A program made the position numbers and the translations under genes. A model generated the notes under the pieces. It worked only from the letters and a program-made list of their open reading frames with translations, did no database searches and was not told where the DNA came from. From the NCBI RefSeq assembly GCF_000485595.1, contig NW_014577856.1:68126-94648 (forward strand): a stretch of 26,523 bases of DNA, in the 5' to 3' direction. Within the stretch, counting starts at the first letter, position 1. Every line of letters starts with the position of its first letter. Of the stretch, positions 7,806 to 18,944 are shown piece by piece. This DNA is from Priapulus caudatus. Lineage: Eukaryota > Priapulida > Priapulimorpha > Priapulimorphida > Priapulidae.

Positions 7806-8392
7806 GTGGCAACAGCAGCATAACCTAGCGTAGCAATGGCAGCAGCAGCTTGTAACACCAGTACAACGGCCAGAAGCAGCAAAAGCATCAGCAGCAGTCA
7901 GCAGCAGTACGCATAGCAGCATAGCAACGCAGTAGCACAGTACAACTAGCACAGCAATACGCAGCAGTAGCAGCAGCAGCAACAATAGCGGCGGCCGCAC
8001 CGCAGCAATGTAGCAGTAGTGAGTACAAGCAGTACCCACAGGAGCAGCAGCCGAAGTCCGTAGTAATAGCACGCACAGCAGCAATACAGTAGCAATAGCA
8101 GCATATGCATCAGCAGCATATAGTAGTAGCAACAGCAACAACAATACATACAGCACAGTATAGTACACAGCAGACAGCAGCACAGCAGCAGCAGCAGCAG
8201 CAAGTAGAGTAGTCAGTATAGTAGTATATGATTAAGTATATAGTATAGTATTGTTAAAGAATTAAAGAGTTAGCTAATAGTTGATAAGCAGTATAGTGTA
8301 GTAATTATAGATAGATAGTAAGTATAACAGTAGTAGTAAGTCGTAGTAGTACATACAGCAGCTGCAGCAGCAGCAGCAGCAGCACAGCCACA
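7806..8392. repeat. CAG/TAG trinucleotide block, module copy 1
   Basis: Runs of cagcag alternate with tagtag, caacag and irregular sequence. The middle part (about 8216-8340) is a loose gta/agta mixture. The counterpart at 16506-17083 is more regular and has a long pure tag run absent here. Poly-Leu, poly-Cys/Tyr and poly-Ala frames belong to the repeat. Confidence 0.88.
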
Positions 8393-8625
8393 CAAATCAA
8401 GGATCAGGTATCATCCGCCACGCGCATGCAGGCATGCGTGTGTGACACATCGTGATGAAATGCCCTCATGCCGCAGGTTGCGTGATGCCTCGTGATCCTG
8501 CTAAATTCTCCATCGTCGTATCATTTCCACGCGTGCCGCTTTTGGCTGAAGCAAAATGGTTTCCTACCACTCCTCTCCCGAAATAGAGACCAGCGAGCAC
8601 GGTTTGTCGCTGCTGCGGCATAATA
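8393..8625. other. Module copy 1, island 4
   Basis: About 230 bases matching 17084-17315, including atcaaggatcaggtatcat and the gcatgcaggcatgcgtgtgt stretch, which is self-complementary in part. No gene recognised. Confidence 0.55.
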
Positions 8626-10926
8626 CAGTACATACATACAAACTACAACATACATACATACTACAACAACATACATACACACATACAGTAATACATACCA
8701 TACATACATACATACATACAATACATACATACAACCATACACATACATCACATCAATAGCATATATACATACAAGCAAACAACATACATACATACAACAT
8801 ACTACATACATCATACATACATACATTACCTACATACTACATACATACATACATACATACATAACATACTACCTACGTACATACATAACAACATCCATAC
8901 ATACATACATACATACATACATGACATACATAACCATACATCACATACATACATACATACATACATACATACATACAACAACATACAACATACATACATA
9001 CATACATACATACAACATCTCAGGACGGGCGCATCAACATACAACATACCATACCTACATAATACATACATACATACATACATACAACATACATACATAC
9101 ATACAACTAATACATACATACATAACAACAACAACAGTACATTACATACATACTACATACATACATACCATACAACATACAACATACATTACATACATAC
9201 ATACATCATACATACCATACCTACATACCATACATACATACATACATACAACATACATACATACATACAACATACAACATACAACATACATACATACATA
9301 CATACATACTTACATACATACATTACAACAACATACATACATACAACCCATACAACATACATACATACAGTACATACATACATACATACATACCTACATA
9401 CATACATAACATACATACATACCTACATACCATACATACATACATACACATACATACATACATACATACATATCAACATACATACATACATACATACATA
9501 CATACAACATACATAATACACTACACTACATATCATACAACATACATACACAACTATCCATACAATACATCCATACATACAACCTCATTACATACATACA
9601 TACATAAACATACATACAACATAACCATACATACATACATACATACTATACCCAATACAATACATACATTACAACATACCTACATACAACATACGATACA
9701 AATACAATAATACAACATACATACATACATGACATACATACAACATACAGTAACATACATAATACATACATACATACCATACACTCACTCACCAGTACGA
9801 CTACATACATACCATACATACATACCATACATACACTACATACCTCATAAACATACATACATACAGTACATACATACATACATTACGCAACATACAACAT
9901 ACAACATACATACATACATACATACATACAACATACTACATACAGCGAGCAGAGCGTACATAACACGACATACAATACACTAATAACTACATACACTACA
10001 TACATACATACATACATACAACACTACATAATGATACATAACACTACATACAACATACATACTACATACATACACTACATACATCAATCCAACAACATAC
10101 CATACAACTACAATACATCACATACAACATACATACACTACAACATACATACATACATACTACAACATACATACATACATCCATTACCTACCCATACATA
10201 CATACAACATAATACATACAACATACAGTCAGCATTCCTAACATACATACATACATACATACTACAACATACAACATACATACATCATACAATACATACA
10301 TACATATCCATACAACATACAACGATACATACATACATACATACATCCATACAGTCCTACATACATACATACATACACATACAACCACATCACGTACATA
10401 CATACATACATACATTACATACATACATAACATACCATACATACATCACATACATACACCTACATACTATACATACAACTCCATACATACAATACATACA
10501 TAAATACATACATAATACCATACATCACAAATACATAAATACATACAACATACAATACGATCCATACATACATACAACATACATACATACATCACATACA
10601 TACATACATACATACATAACATACATAACATAACATACATACCTACATAGCATATCAACCAACATACATATCATACAATACATACATACATACATAATAC
10701 ATACATACCTACATACATACATTACTCAACATACATACAGTACATCCATACCTACTCAACATACATACATACAACATACACATACATACCATACATAGCA
10801 TACATACATACATACAACAACATACAACATACATACAACATACATACAAATACAACAACACTACAATACATACATACACATACTACATACCATACATACA
10901 AACATACCTACATACATACGATACAT

Positions 10927-10942
<16 letters not shown>
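8626..10942. repeat. (CATA)n tetranucleotide array, 2.3 kb, module copy 1
   Basis: Repeats of cata run through the block, broken roughly every few units by one-base losses or gains (acaacata, accata, actaca). Longer foreign insertions are few (for example ctcaggacgggcgcatcaac near 9020). His/Ile/Tyr/Thr frames on + and Met/Tyr/Val/Cys frames on - follow from the unit. The counterpart is 17316-18529, about half as long and with a pure first part. Confidence 0.95.
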
Positions 10943-10998
<56 letters not shown>

Positions 10999-11029
10999 NN
11001 NNNNNNNNCACACACATACATACATACAC

Positions 11030-11078
<49 letters not shown>
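10943..11078. repeat. (CA)n array spanning the assembly gap
   Basis: Pure ca repeats on both sides of ten N, with a short cata stretch at 11016-11042. True length is unknown because of the gap. The counterpart at 18530-18574 is short. Confidence 0.9.
10999..11008. other. Assembly gap (10 N)
   Basis: Ten undetermined bases inside the CA array. A fixed short N run is usually a placeholder, so sequence of unknown length may be missing here, and contigs may have been joined at this point. Confidence 0.98.
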
Positions 11079-11083
<5 letters not shown>

Positions 11084-11110
11084 GCATGCATGCATGCATG
11101 CATGCATACA

Positions 11111-11157
<47 letters not shown>

Positions 11158-11162
11158 GCGCG
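11079..11162. repeat. (GCAT)n then (GCAC)n tetranucleotide runs
   Basis: About six gcat units, which are self-complementary, are followed by about a dozen gcac units and a short gcgcgc end. In module copy 2 this place is taken by a 30-bp palindrome and a C-rich segment (18586-18944). Confidence 0.88.
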
Positions 11163-12390
11163 CACACACACATATATATATATATAATATAGCGTGTATA
11201 TGGCGTATATATATATTTCGATATTATCATCATCATCATCATCATCATCCTCATCATACATATTTCGATATTATTAGCTCTTGATATATATAATATAGGT
11301 GAATCTGTTGATACATACGTATCAATGACGTACACGTGAAGCAATATAGTGACAGGTGTGTGTTGATGAATGGAGGCTGCCAGAATGCCTGCGGAGACAT
11401 ACCTCTATGCACGTGTTTACGCCATTGAAGGTACTGTGTGGCGGTTCTGTTCTATATGAACGTCACTGCGATTTGAATCAGCAACGATGTACCGCCTTTC
11501 TTACAAGTGTAATATCCGTCCGTTATTGGACTGCATAGGAGCAATATCGCACGCGAATTATATGTTTGTGCGCGTTGTCAATACTACGTGTAGCCGCGTT
11601 TCATTATGTTATATTAATATCTATAAATTTCTCATGATATATTTTTTTATTATTATTGTTATTATTATTAGTGTTATAATTATTGTTGCTATTATTGTTG
11701 TTAGTATTAATGTTATGGAAGCGAGTCTCGTACATTTTCTGTGATATTCGAAACGCGATTGCGCGCAGTGGACGGGAGTGTTCGTTACAGGCCTCTATAC
11801 ACGTGGCTGTAAGTTAACACATGTTTCGCTGCCGCTGCGAGCCCATACAGAACCACATGATAGTTACAGGTTGGCCACTCGTCATTGTGTGCGCACAATG
11901 ACAGCTCCGTAATTTTCTCTAAATTCTCCTTAAACGCTACGCGTCTACTTCTGCGGGCCTTGCAGCGGCCGGCGTGCACGTGAGTCTCAATGGCTACTTA
12001 TCCCTCCGCGCTCTCTCTTTCTCTCTGCATAATTCCCCACAATAAGTATTGTTTATCGCGCCGGGTAATACACCGGCGGCCCCGGTCTCGTTACGGTAAT
12101 GATGCTTACGATCTCGACAAAAGATATGTAATTATCCGGCCGTGATTTACGGCAGTTAATGTGGTTAGCGACATTAATATTTGCTGGCGTGCTGTGCTTT
12201 AATAGACCGCCACGCGTTGACAACAGTTAAATTAGCTCTCTAATAGTCGTAATCACGGGGACGAGGGCCGAGCTGCAAATGATGAACTGTTGCCAAGGTA
12301 ACGTGATGCCTGCGCGTGCAACGATCGCTTCCTCTCGCGTGCTTCTAATTCGCTGCTAGAAATGTCTATAAAAAGAAGTTGTTGTTAATA
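11163..12390. other. Module copy 1, island 5 (long single-copy region)
   Basis: The longest single-copy-type stretch, matching 18945-20213. It has a short TA run, a CAT triplet run (about 11226-11250), an ATT/GTT-rich part (about 11642-11712) and then a GC-balanced part with many TAAT/ATTA cores (about 11930-12260). Frames of 60-85 codons are not kept in the other copy. The last part could be a cis-regulatory element, but the evidence is only motif clustering and its presence in both copies. Confidence 0.55.
12289..12302 (+). promoter_or_regulatory. X-box-like dyad (GTTGCC-AA-GGTAAC), possible RFX-factor site
   Basis: The 14 bases fit the general RFX/X-box form of two half-sites GTTGCC and GGTAAC around two bases, with one mismatch in the dyad. 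RFX factors bind such sites upstream of ciliary genes in animals. In module copy 2 (20111-20122) the site reads GTTGCAAGTAAC, missing one base from each half. No gene next to it is visible, so function is speculative. Confidence 0.25.
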
Positions 12391-12489
12391 TTTCTCTGCA
12401 CCTTCCCCCCCCCCACACACACAAAAGACGATTTTGTTAATATTTCTGCACCCCCTCTCCCCCCCCCCACACACACACAAAATTGTAAA
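12391..12489. repeat. C-run/CA minisatellite, two ~48-bp units (module copy 1)
   Basis: Each unit reads tttct(ct)gcacc, a run of about nine or ten C, a short CA run, aaaa and a TTTTGTTAATA-type tail. Two units are present here and three at 20214-20366, so the unit number differs between module copies. Confidence 0.85.
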
Positions 12490-13133
12490 TTTTCTATAGT
12501 TATATATAGGTTGAAGGGCACCACGATATTATAATAGTTAAATCCCTTACCGTGCCTATATATGTGGCGCATAGGGCGGTGCCTATCTCCGTTTCCTTAA
12601 CCCGAGGCCAACGATATTATAATATTCGTAGTAATTTAGCGTGTATATTGCCGATAGCACTCGAGAATCAGAGTGACCCCATGTGTAATGTGAAAACAAG
12701 GCGCTGTGATTGTATTCATTTGGCAGATAATGTCCGTAAGATCGGCTTAGGTTTCCCGGACACTCTGTGCATGGACCCACCAGCTACAGGTAGAATGCTA
12801 ATTACATCCGTGATCCTGACCATACCGCTTACTCACGTCCTAATGATCACACTTATAGGTATTACACAATGATACACAATACTTACATAAAAACACAAAT
12901 AGGTGAACGCACATTAACCTCAGTGTGACCTATCATCACATACTATTAAAAATGAATGAATTAAAAACAAGACAACACACTAACATGAAGCGATAAAAGT
13001 TTGCGCATCGCATGAGAACTTGAATCTAGTGAAATTTCTCGTCTTGTATCAATAATGTTCCGAATGCCTGCCAATTAAGTTAAAGATATTGGTGTAGGTA
13101 TTTCAACAATAATTTATATGTAGCGTGAAGGCA
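12490..13133. other. Module copy 1, island 6
   Basis: About 640 bases of single-copy-type DNA matching 20367-21026. A 106-codon frame begins at 12552, but indels in copy 2 break it and no domain is recognisable. The right half is A-rich. No RNA gene seen. Confidence 0.55.
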
Positions 13134-13625
<492 letters not shown>

Positions 13626-13798
13626 GTACGTGCGTGCGCGTGCGTGTGTGTGTGTGTGCGTGCGCGTATGTATGTGTGCGCGCGTGTGGGTGTGCGCGTG
13701 CACGTGTGCGGGCGTGCGTGCGTACGTGTGCGCGTATGTGTATGTGTCTACATCGGTGTATGCACGTGCGTGCGTGCGTACGTGCGTTCGTGTGTGCG
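13626..13798. repeat. GT/GC-rich low-complexity block, module copy 1
   Basis: Mixed gt, gcgt and gcgc units without a strict period, matching 21557-21745. Its composition resembles the minisatellite at 305-1776 but it lacks the 20-base unit. Confidence 0.75.
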
Positions 13799-14355
13799 AT
13801 TCGTTAATTGTGAATTTTAATTAGCAATCGCCGTCGTGCAAACACTGGCGGCTCTGTGCGGCGGCTATACTCGCTCGGTCCGTGGAAATCACGTCCGTTG
13901 ACGTACGCACTAATTCCGCGATAGAAAATCTGAATGTAAAATGACAAAAGCTGAGCTTGTGAAGACGGTTCTGTGGCGGGTGGTATAGCACCGAGGATGA
14001 TTGGAGGAGATTGGCATCATGGTAGAGAGAGAGAGAGAGCGGTGCAGGCTGTCTGCCTGCCAGCCTCCCCTCCTCCCTCGCCCTTCTCATCCAGCAACCT
14101 CGCGTACATGGTGTATACAGATATCCAGCAACCTCGCGTACATGGTGTATACAGATGCATAGAGATCGATGCGTGCGCGCAGCCAACCCTATTAGCCATA
14201 TAGCGAGCGACCAAATTACTGCTGACAAACGCAGACTTAACTTAATTATAACTTCATTTAGCAGATAATACAAATTATGGCAAATCTCTAAGTAATCCGA
14301 TAAAATTCTCCTCGATTTTTGACATACTGAGTGTCCAACAGCACGGAGTAGTCCA
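13799..14355. other. Module copy 1, island 8
   Basis: About 550 bases of single-copy-type DNA matching 21746-22340. It contains a short GA run (about 14024-14040) and the 34-bp duplication at 14089-14156. It ends in a TA run that joins module copy 2. A 150-codon frame on the - strand is not preserved in the other copy. Confidence 0.55.
14089..14156. repeat. Perfect 34-bp tandem duplication
   Basis: Two identical 34-base units, each beginning atccagcaacctcgcgtaca, lie end to end (14089-14122 and 14123-14156). Copy 2 of the module has both units as well (22054-22128), less alike, so the small duplication is older than the split between module copies, or the differences there are sequence errors. 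Confidence 0.92.
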
Positions 14356-14371
14356 TATATATATACATATA

Positions 14372-14668
14372 ACTCTCTAAAACAACATCCTCACCTCTTG
14401 CTGAGGGCGGTCCCACAGAGAGGTGTTCATCGAGCTAATAGGAACCGAGCAGAAACGCGGAGTCAGAGAAACCGCCGCCGCTGCCGTCGCTGATGATGAT
14501 GATCACTGCGAATAAATTAGGATAGGCGAGTGTTTCCGAGCTTTGTCGGTCTGCTGCTCCCGTGCGCTGTCGATGCCACTGGTGCATTATTCGCCTCCGC
14601 CCACACTTCTGTCGGGAGCTAACAGGCCGGTTAATTCCCTCATCGAGTATACACAGACCCGCGCACGC
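14372..14668. other. Module copy 2, island 1
   Basis: Matches 5641-5950 with many small indels. No coding frame is shared with copy 1. No gene recognised. Confidence 0.6.
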
Positions 14669-14670
14669 AT

Positions 14671-14728
<58 letters not shown>

Positions 14729-14742
14729 ACGCACACACACAG
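14669..14742. repeat. (CA)n array, module copy 2
   Basis: Almost pure ca repeats with two tca/gca breaks at the right end; counterpart of the less pure array at 5951-6034. Confidence 0.92.
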
Positions 14743-15325
14743 CGCGCGGCAGAATTAGCCGTATATATTACGCTGATTAGATTATAATTCATAATGCACC
14801 CTTTCACCGATATATTTGTGATAATTATCCGGCGGAAGGAATCAAAGATGAGGCCGGTGCTAATGAGGCCGACGATACGACCATTCTGCCGCCGCCGCTG
14901 CCGACGATGTGTGATGTTACTCCCCGAATCAGTTGAAATTGAATTAGGCGCATATATAGCTAGTCCGCGCCTGGTGGTGCAAGTGTAACTAGACGAAACC
15001 GCGCAAGCACTGACTGCGAGAATCAATACGCTGTCTGCAGCAGTAGTAAGCAAGCGACGCGAGCGAAACATCCCCAGCTCAATGAGCAAACATCGCAAAG
15101 AAGCGAGGAGGCGGCGGTGGCGGCGATGGCGACGCTGACGATGGCGACGGGAATCGAGCTGATGGTTAGGCCGTGTCTCTCATATCCACATAAGTGTCGA
15201 TGTTATGCGAGTCGCATCTCTCCAACCTTATCTGTATATATATATATCGAGTTACGCTGATGCGGAATAATGACCTCCGACATGTGAATTCTGGCACACG
15301 ATGACGTGCCACTCCATCTCAGTGT
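14743..15325. other. Module copy 2, island 2
   Basis: Matches 6035-6640. It includes gcggcggtggcggcgatggc near 15109 and several TAAT cores. Frames on either strand do not match those in copy 1. No RNA gene seen. Confidence 0.55.
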
Positions 15326-15334
15326 GTACGTATA

Positions 15335-15378
<44 letters not shown>

Positions 15379-15432
15379 TGTGTACGTACATGCGTGCGTG
15401 CGTGCGTGGGTGGGTGCGTGGGTGGGTGTACA
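15326..15432. repeat. (GCGT)n array ending in GGGT units, module copy 2
   Basis: About ten pure gcgt units, a short gtacgtac break, four more units, then gggtgggtgcgtgggtgggt. The G-runs at the end are absent from copy 1. Confidence 0.9.
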
Positions 15433-15440
15433 CACTATGC

Positions 15441-15838
15441 AGGCTCTTTCTTCCTTCTCCTACGATATCTCCTCTTTCTCTTCTTTATTTCTCCTCCTCC
15501 TCATCCTCCTCCTCTTACTCCTCTCCTCCTCATTTTCTTTCCATATATTCCTCTTCCTCATCTTCCTCCTCCTCCTCCTCCTCCTCATCTTCCTCCTCCT
15601 CCTCCTCCTCCTCCTCCTCCTCTTCTTCCTCCTCCTCCATTTTCTTCCCATTTTATCCCTCCTCTTGCTACTCCTCTCCCTCCTCCTCCTCCTCCTCCTT
15701 CTCCTCCTCCTCCTCCTCCTCCTCCTCCTTCTCCTCCTCCTTCCCCTCTTCCTCCTCCTCTTCCTCTTCCTCCTCCTCCATTTTCTTCTCATTTTCTACC
15801 TCCTCTTGCTACGCCTCTTCTTCGTCATTCTCCTACAG
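15441..15838 (+). repeat. Polypyrimidine (CCT)n tract, module copy 2
   Basis: Nearly 400 bases of C and T with long pure cct runs. Two parts each end in ccattttcttccattttatc-like sequence (about 15638 and 15778), so the block itself looks internally duplicated. It ends in ctcctacag at 15838. Confidence 0.9.
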
Positions 15839-16015
15839 GAAAATCTAGTTCGGCCGAGCACGAACATGGATTCTGAATCAATATTGACGGAGGGAGAAGC
15901 GAATAAGCACAAGTCAGCGAGGCAGGCATGTTGCCGATCCATCGACGGCTTGTCGCCCGGTCCGTCTGTTTGTCTATCGGTTTGTCAGCGGTCAGTCGCC
16001 GTTGCTCTCACATAG
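15839..16015 (+). other. Candidate terminal exon, 58 codons (weak)
   Basis: A very long pyrimidine tract followed by ctcctacag makes a textbook-looking 3' splice acceptor. The frame that starts right after it (GAA) stays open for 58 codons to a TAG at 16013-16015. The peptide begins ENLVRPSTNMDSES and has ordinary mixed composition for its first ~30 residues, then Ser/Val/Cys-rich sequence. An in-frame ATG lies at 15866. I recognise no family. Copy 1 (7132 on) breaks the frame, no donor or upstream exon is identified, and no AATAAA follows closely. Chance is the simpler reading. Confidence 0.15.
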
Positions 16016-16077
16016 TAGAGTGCAGGTCGCTCTCCCTCATCCCTAGCTCGCCTTCTCTCAGCTCTCTTCTACACATG

Positions 16078-16110
<33 letters not shown>

Positions 16111-16505
16111 TATATATATATATATATATAGTTACACATATATATCTATATCTATATAGTAAGTGTATGATAAAAACGTCACTGTTGCATATATATATTT
16201 ATATATCGACACCACAGAAGGAGTGATATTTTATTAGTCATATTACTCATTGAATCCGTCATTGGATTCTCACGTAGATCTGAACTGTTTCTTTCCTAAT
16301 ACAGCGCTGAATTTACATCAAGACAACCAAAGTGTGCCAAGAAAGATGACATTGGCTCTTTCGAACGAACTAATCGTGATTATACTCTCGCTCCATAGCG
16401 TTTTTCCTATCACCTCTCCCACGCCTCCGCGCAGCACGCATGCGAAAAAGCTGACACGCGGCCGACGTCGCTACAGCATACGACTTCTCTTATGACTCGA
16501 CTTGC
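16016..16505. other. Module copy 2, island 3
   Basis: Matches 7194-7805. It contains a pure TC run (about 16079-16102) and a TA run (about 16111-16130), both longer than in copy 1. An 81-codon frame from 16250 differs in frame and residues from the copy-1 frame. No gene recognised. Confidence 0.55.
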
Positions 16506-16825
16506 AGTGGCAACAGCAGCAGTACTAGCCGTAGCAATGGCAGCAGCAGCTGTAACAGCAGTAGCAACGGCTGCAGAAGCAGCAGAAGCAGCAACAGCAG
16601 TAGCAGCAGTAGCAGCAGTAGCAGCAGCAGCAGCAGTAGCAACAGCAGCAGCAGTAGCAGCAGTAGCAGCAGCAGCAGCAGTAGCGGCGGCCGCAGCCGC
16701 AGCAATGGTAGCAGTAGTAGTAGCAGCAGTACCAACAGGAGCAGCAGCCGAAGTAGTAGTAGTAGCAGCAGCAGCAGCAATAGCAGTAGCAGCAGCAGTA
16801 GTAGTAGCAGCAGCAACAGCAGCAA

Positions 16826-16891
<66 letters not shown>

Positions 16892-16942
16892 CTAGCTAGT
16901 AGTAGTAGTAGTAGTAATAGTAGTAGTAGTAGTAGTAGTAGC

Positions 16943-17019
<77 letters not shown>

Positions 17020-17020
17020 C

Positions 17021-17081
<61 letters not shown>

Positions 17082-17083
17082 GC
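16506..17083. repeat. CAG then TAG trinucleotide block, module copy 2
   Basis: About 330 bases of cag, with caa and tag interruptions, are followed by about 200 bases of nearly pure tag broken by gctagc, aatag and a few cag, and then a final cag run. In copy 1 the corresponding TAG part is short and irregular. Poly-Ala (+) and poly-Leu/Tyr/Cys (-) frames come from the triplets. Confidence 0.92.
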
Positions 17084-17315
17084 ATAATCAAGGATCAGGT
17101 ATCATTCGCCACGCGCATGCAGGCAGTGCGTGTGTGACACATCGTGAGTGAATGATGCCTGCATGCCGCAGGTGTGGCGTGATGCGTTGCGTGATTACTG
17201 CTATTCTCATCGTTCGTATCTTTCCACGCCGCTTTTGTCTGAAAGCAAATGTGTTTTTCCTCCATCTCCCGAAATAGAGAAGCAGGCGAGCGACGGTTAT
17301 AGCTGCTGCGGCATA
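17084..17315. other. Module copy 2, island 4
   Basis: Matches 8393-8625, including ataatcaaggatcaggtatc and the gaaatagaga stretch near the right end. No gene recognised. Confidence 0.55.
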
Positions 17316-18529
17316 TATACATACATACATACATGCATGCATGCATACATACATACATACATACATACATACATACATACATACATGCATGCATGCATGC
17401 ATGCATACATACATACATACATACATACATACATACATACATACATACATACATACATACATACATACATACATACATACATACATACATACAAATACAC
17501 TACATACATAACATACATAATACATACATACATACATTACATACATACATACATACAATACCATACATACATTACATAGATACATACATATCTACATAAT
17601 ACATACATAACAACATACATACATACGATCATACATACTACATACATACATAACATACATACTACATCATAATTACAACATACATACATAATACAATACA
17701 TCACATACATACATACCATACATACATACATACATTACAATACATACATACATTACATACATACAATACATACCATACATACATAGCTACATACATTACA
17801 TTACATACTACATACATTACATACTCATACATACATACATACAACATACCATACATACATCACTACATACATACATACATATCATACATACATACATACA
17901 TACATACATACATACATCACATACATAATACACATAATACATTCAATACCATACATACATACATACATACATACTCATACATACGCATAGCATACATACA
18001 TACATTAACATACATACAGACATACATACATACTACATACATAACATACATAATACATAAATACTACATACACTGACATACATACGATACATACATACAT
18101 CATACATTGCCACATACATACATACCATTAGCATACAATACATACATACATACTTACATGACATCATCTGACATGACATCATCATACCATACATACATAC
18201 ATACATAAATACCATCACATTACATTACCATACATACATCACAGTACATACATACATACATACATACATACATTTACATACATAGCATACATACATACAT
18301 CATACATACATACATACATACATACATACATTACATACATACATACATACATACATAACATTACATACATAATACATACATACAATACATACTACATACA
18401 ATGACATACTACATACATACATCACATAACATACATACATTACATTAATGTCATACATACATACAACATACATTACATAACAACTAATACATACATAATA
18501 CATACATGTCATACAATACATACATCATA
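17316..18529. repeat. (CATA)n tetranucleotide array, 1.2 kb, module copy 2
   Basis: The first ~175 bases are perfect cata with two embedded gcat runs (about 17333-17348 and 17385-17407). After about 17492 the array becomes irregular with frequent single-base losses or gains, like the whole of the copy-1 array. The abrupt change from perfect to ragged is notable. Confidence 0.95.
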
Positions 18530-18574
18530 CACACACACACACACACACACACACCACACACCCACACACACACA
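18530..18574. repeat. Short (CA)n array, module copy 2
   Basis: About 45 bases of ca with two cca breaks, corresponding to the gapped CA array in copy 1. Confidence 0.88.
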
Positions 18575-18585
18575 TCGTTTTCTAC

Positions 18586-18615
18586 GCATGCATCATGCAG
18601 CTGCATGATGCATGC
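18586..18615. repeat. Perfect 30-bp palindrome
   Basis: The arms gcatgcatcatgcag (18586-18600) and ctgcatgatgcatgc (18601-18615) are exact reverse complements with no loop base. It probably derives from the self-complementary gcat run seen at the same place in copy 1, with added atcatgcag. It could form a cruciform or hairpin. Confidence 0.95.
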
Positions 18616-18944
18616 ATACACGCACGCGCACGCAGCCTGCGCCGCGCACGCAGAGCGCCACCGCACACGCACCGCTCATCTCGCGCTACCTTCACGCATA
18701 CCGCACGCACGCGAGGCACACCCACGCGCTCGCCGCTCACCAAGACCGCCAGCACGACCGCGCGCACGCATTCCACACTACTCGAAACGCATCTCAAACG
18801 ACAACGAACTGGACAACTCAATCCATCTCCCCACAGTCGACACCTACCCCTGCTTATCCATCGCACCACCTGCCCCCCTCATCCACGCTCCTGAGCACGC
18901 AATCCCACACTGGCACCTGCCGCACGGCGGCGCGCGCACAACAA
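18616..18944. other. C-rich, G-poor segment found only in module copy 2
   Basis: This stretch replaces the GCAC run of copy 1. Its left part grades from acgc repeats. The right part (about 18780-18900) is mixed but strongly C- and A-biased on the + strand. Overlapping frames of about 95-150 codons cross it on both strands, none with a recognisable domain. It may be decayed GCAC/CA repeat, unique DNA hidden by the copy-1 gap, or low-quality assembly. Confidence 0.5.

Noticed and set aside
7553-7828. 91-codon frame of ordinary composition in island 3 of copy 1
   Set aside because: The counterpart in copy 2 (16250-16495) is open in a shifted frame with different residues, so there is no sign of protein-level conservation.
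8521-10722. His/Ile/Tyr/Thr-rich frames on + and Met/Tyr/Val/Cys-rich frames on - up to 200 codons
   Set aside because: Translations of the CATA array; no independent sign of coding.
8640-10940. CRISPR-like array
   Set aside because: The repeats are four-base microsatellite units with no spacers of constant length. The 25/23-bp and 50-bp arrays elsewhere are also contiguous, without spacers.
12552-12872. 106-codon frame of ordinary composition in island 6 of copy 1
   Set aside because: Indels break it in copy 2 and no domain is recognisable. It is close to the length expected by chance in such DNA.
16490-17091. Poly-Leu/Tyr/Cys frame of 188 codons (-) and poly-Ala/Val frame of 135 codons (+)
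   Set aside because: Triplet repeats keep one frame open by nature. The matching region of module copy 1 does not keep the same frames.
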